Source of the DNA: Rickettsiales bacterium
Lineage (GTDB): Bacteria > Pseudomonadota > Alphaproteobacteria > Rickettsiales > Deianiraeaceae
NCBI GenBank assembly: GCA_947378695.1
Contig: CANCKZ010000023.1
Location: forward strand, 1 to 9,343
Reading direction: 5' to 3'
DNA length: 9,343 nt
Shown here: positions 7,852 through 9,343 of the stretch, in pieces
Numbering within the stretch: position 1 is the first letter of the stretch
Layout of the letters: every line of letters begins with the position of its first letter
Notes under the pieces: model-generated
What the model was told of the DNA's origin: nothing
Databases searched by the model: none
The model's input: the letters and a program-made list of their open reading frames with translations, nothing else
Position numbers and translations under genes: made by a program

Positions 7852-8516
7852 AGGAATTGCAAAATTTACGCACGGAAATTGACGCACTTGATGAAAAAAT
7901 TGTTGAGCTTTTCAAAAAAAGGTTCGCCGTTGTTGAAAAAGTGAAGATTTTCAAGGATTCCCACGCAAAAAATGCCACAGATTTCCAACTTCACATTAAG
8001 CCTGACCGTGAATTTGAGGTGGTATCCAATGTTTTAAAGTTGAGTGGGGATTTGCAAAATTCAGCGAAATTTCTCTTCAACACTTGGCGTGGCGTAATTG
8101 CATCGGCGAATTTTTTGGAGCAAGACCTTCGTCTCATTTCCACTTGCGATGTTTCAAAATCGTCGATTTTCCAATATTATTTAATGCAAAAAGATGTTGA
8201 AATGGCGGAAATTCACGATGCTTTTGCAAAACTTTCGCAAGATGAATGCCACATTTTGGCGTTTCATCAAACAAATTGCGAGGCGTTTGAAGTTCTGAAA
8301 AAGCTTGATTCAATAAGGGTTTTTGCACAATCTGCTGACGGCACATTTCTTTGTGGAAAAATTGTTGCACCAAAATTCACGCAGCCGGCAATGGTTTTAA
8401 CACAAATGCCAACGGAAATCGTAATAAACCAAAAAGCGGGCGTTTTTGCTTCGCCAAATTGTGAAAAATATTCGGAAAAACACACACTTGGTGCATTTTA
8501 TCCGTATTTTTCCTAA
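7848..8516 (+). CDS. AroQ-type chorismate mutase with an extra C-terminal domain
   Basis: Residues 1-95 are an AroQ helical chorismate mutase domain, which converts chorismate to prephenate for phenylalanine and tyrosine synthesis. Residues aligning with E. coli active-site positions are Arg8 (R11), Arg25 (R28), Lys36 (K39), Arg54 (R51) and Glu55 (E52); the Asp48 position is not kept. TWRGVIASANFLEQ (about 80-93) resembles the last helix of such proteins. Residues 96-222 have no prephenate dehydratase motif I can see. From memory this layout, a mutase followed by a degenerate dehydratase-like domain, is common in alphaproteobacteria. The function of the tail is unknown, possibly regulatory or inactive. 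The ATG is in an ATGA overlap with nuoC and is preceded by TTGGAAAAAA, a modest ribosome site. It is likely cotranscribed with rpoD and nuoC. Its stop lies 3 bases from that of the converging pyrG. I name the family but no specific gene symbol. Confidence 0.85.
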   Translation: MKELQNLRTEIDALDEKIVELFKKRFAVVEKVKIFKDSHAKNATDFQLHIKPDREFEVVSNVLKLSGDLQNSAKFLFNTWRGVIASANFLEQDLRLISTCDVSKSSIFQYYLMQKDVEMAEIHDAFAKLSQDECHILAFHQTNCEAFEVLKKLDSIRVFAQSADGTFLCGKIVAPKFTQPAMVLTQMPTEIVINQKAGVFASPNCEKYSEKHTLGAFYPYFS

Positions 8517-8519
8517 TTC

Positions 8520-9343
8520 CTACAACGCATTTTCAATTAATGCTTTGAATATTGGCGATGGTTTGAAAAATGTTGATTGAAATTCAGGGTGAAATTGTAC
8601 GCCTATGAAGAATTTGTGCGATGGAATTTCAACAATTTCCGGAAGGTTATCTTGTGAAATGACGGAAAATTTCATACCATTTTCTTCAAATTGTGCCTTG
8701 TATGAAGCGTCAACTTCGTAGCGGTGGCGGTGTCTTTCGGAAAACTTTGCACCGTAAATTTTGTAAGCAAGCGTGGATTTATCCCCAATTTCGGCAGTGT
8801 AGGAGCCAAGCCTCATTGTACCGCCAAGCTGGGTTTCTTTTGTGCGTTTTTCAATTTTCCCGTCTTTTTCAAACTGCTCAATAATGTCAATAAGTTTAAC
8901 AGGTGTTACACGTGGAACAGCCTCCGCCCATTCTGCCGAACAAGCCCCTTCAATACCCAGTTGATTGCGTGCAAATTCGGTTACCATAATCTGCATTCCA
9001 AGGCAAATTCCAAGGGTTGGAATGTTGTTTTTGCGTAAAAATTCTGCCCATTTAACCTTGCCTTCAATGCCACGGAAGCCAAATCCACCCGGAATTACAG
9101 CACAATTTGCACCTTTAAGGTCTTCCATTGTTGGGTTTTTGGAATCGAAATCTTCGGAATCTATCCACACAATTTCGGGATATTTTCCAAACGAAACGCA
9201 CGAATGTTCCAGTGATTCGCAGATGGATTTATAAGCATCGGCGTGATGGGTGTATTTTCCAATAACAGCAATTGTGATTTTATTTTTTTCTTTTTTTGCG
9301 TGTTGAAGTTTTGCCGTGTATTGTGTGAAGTGGTCAAGATTTG
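8520..9343 (-). CDS. pyrG: CTP synthase, C-terminal glutamine amidotransferase part (cut by right edge)
   Basis: The frame is open to the window edge; the visible part is about 273 residues, roughly half of the usual 540, and the start lies beyond the right edge. An internal ATG at 9170 is not the start: upstream codons continue with ITIAVIGKY and HADAYKSICESLEHS, which match the linker and start of the glutaminase domain of CTP synthase. Catalytic residues are visible: the nucleophile in GICLGMQ (Cys codon 9003-9005) and the His/Glu pair in QFHPEF (codons 8589-8591 and 8583-8585). PGGFGFRG, GGTMRLGSYTAE and RHRHRYEVD are also typical. The enzyme makes CTP from UTP, ATP and glutamine in the cytosol; this half supplies ammonia from glutamine. 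The N-terminal synthetase domain cannot be judged here. It converges on the chorismate mutase gene with a 3-base gap. Confidence 0.96.
   Translation of the reverse strand, partial: NLDHFTQYTAKLQHAKKEKNKITIAVIGKYTHHADAYKSICESLEHSCVSFGKYPEIVWIDSEDFDSKNPTMEDLKGANCAVIPGGFGFRGIEGKVKWAEFLRKNNIPTLGICLGMQIMVTEFARNQLGIEGACSAEWAEAVPRVTPVKLIDIIEQFEKDGKIEKRTKETQLGGTMRLGSYTAEIGDKSTLAYKIYGAKFSERHRHRYEVDASYKAQFEENGMKFSVISQDNLPEIVEIPSHKFFIGVQFHPEFQSTFFKPSPIFKALIENAL

Noticed and set aside
8527..8543. Small inverted repeat GCATT-TTCAATT-AATGC as a terminator.
   Set aside because: The stem is only 5 bp and mostly A-T, it lies inside the last codons of pyrG, and no T-run of note follows.
9168..9170. ATG at 9170 as the start of a short class I glutamine amidotransferase.
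   Set aside because: Codons upstream to the window edge stay open and encode CTP synthase motifs (AVIGKY, DAYKSICESL), so this is an internal methionine of pyrG.
1..9343. A defence, mobile or otherwise unknown gene system.
   Set aside because: Every long non-shadow frame is a recognisable housekeeping or fatty-acid gene. Gaps are at most about 109 bases, and no repeats, integrase, transposase or toxin-like small genes are visible.

Overview
The window reads as a chromosomal segment of a low-GC proteobacterium, most likely a divergent alphaproteobacterium. The case for this is a family-level judgement made from memory: the RpoD has an alphaproteobacterial-looking region 1.1 ([13 protein letters not shown]), the chorismate mutase has the two-domain layout common in that class, NuoC is unfused and ends in an FDF-type tail, and the fatty-acid genes are FadI/FadJ/FadE-like. 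The DNA is AT-rich and almost entirely coding. Only three gene-free gaps are present (about 109, 55 and 15 bases, plus 3 bases between two convergent genes), so no stretch over 300 bases lacks a gene. No tRNA, rRNA, insertion sequence, CRISPR array or phage gene is visible.

Layout. Bases 1-3883 (minus strand) hold a fatty-acid beta-oxidation operon read from right to left: fadI-like thiolase, fadJ-like hydratase/dehydrogenase, and the 5' end of a fadE-like acyl-CoA dehydrogenase cut by the left edge. Both junctions are 4-base ATGA overlaps. Bases 3884-3992 are a divergent, AT-rich control region with a 14-bp near-palindrome in its middle. Bases 3993-8516 (plus strand) hold mltA (murein lytic transglycosylase), rpoD (primary sigma factor), nuoC (complex I subunit) and a chorismate mutase gene. 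The last three are closely packed, with a 15-base gap and then an ATGA overlap. Bases 8520-9343 (minus strand) hold the C-terminal glutaminase half of pyrG (CTP synthase), converging on the chorismate mutase gene with only 3 bases between stop codons.

Function. FadE would oxidise acyl-CoA, FadJ would hydrate and oxidise the product, and FadI would release acetyl-CoA. Together they make one full turn of beta-oxidation in one transcription unit. The plus-strand genes are housekeeping genes of unrelated pathways: cell wall, transcription, respiration and aromatic amino acids.

I see no new multi-gene system here. The most interesting signal is inside RpoD. Its -35-binding helix is canonical, but regions 1.2, 2.3 and 2.4, which contact the discriminator and the -10 element, carry substitutions at positions that are nearly fixed in primary sigma factors. 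The second is nuoC lying away from any other nuo gene and translationally coupled to chorismate mutase.
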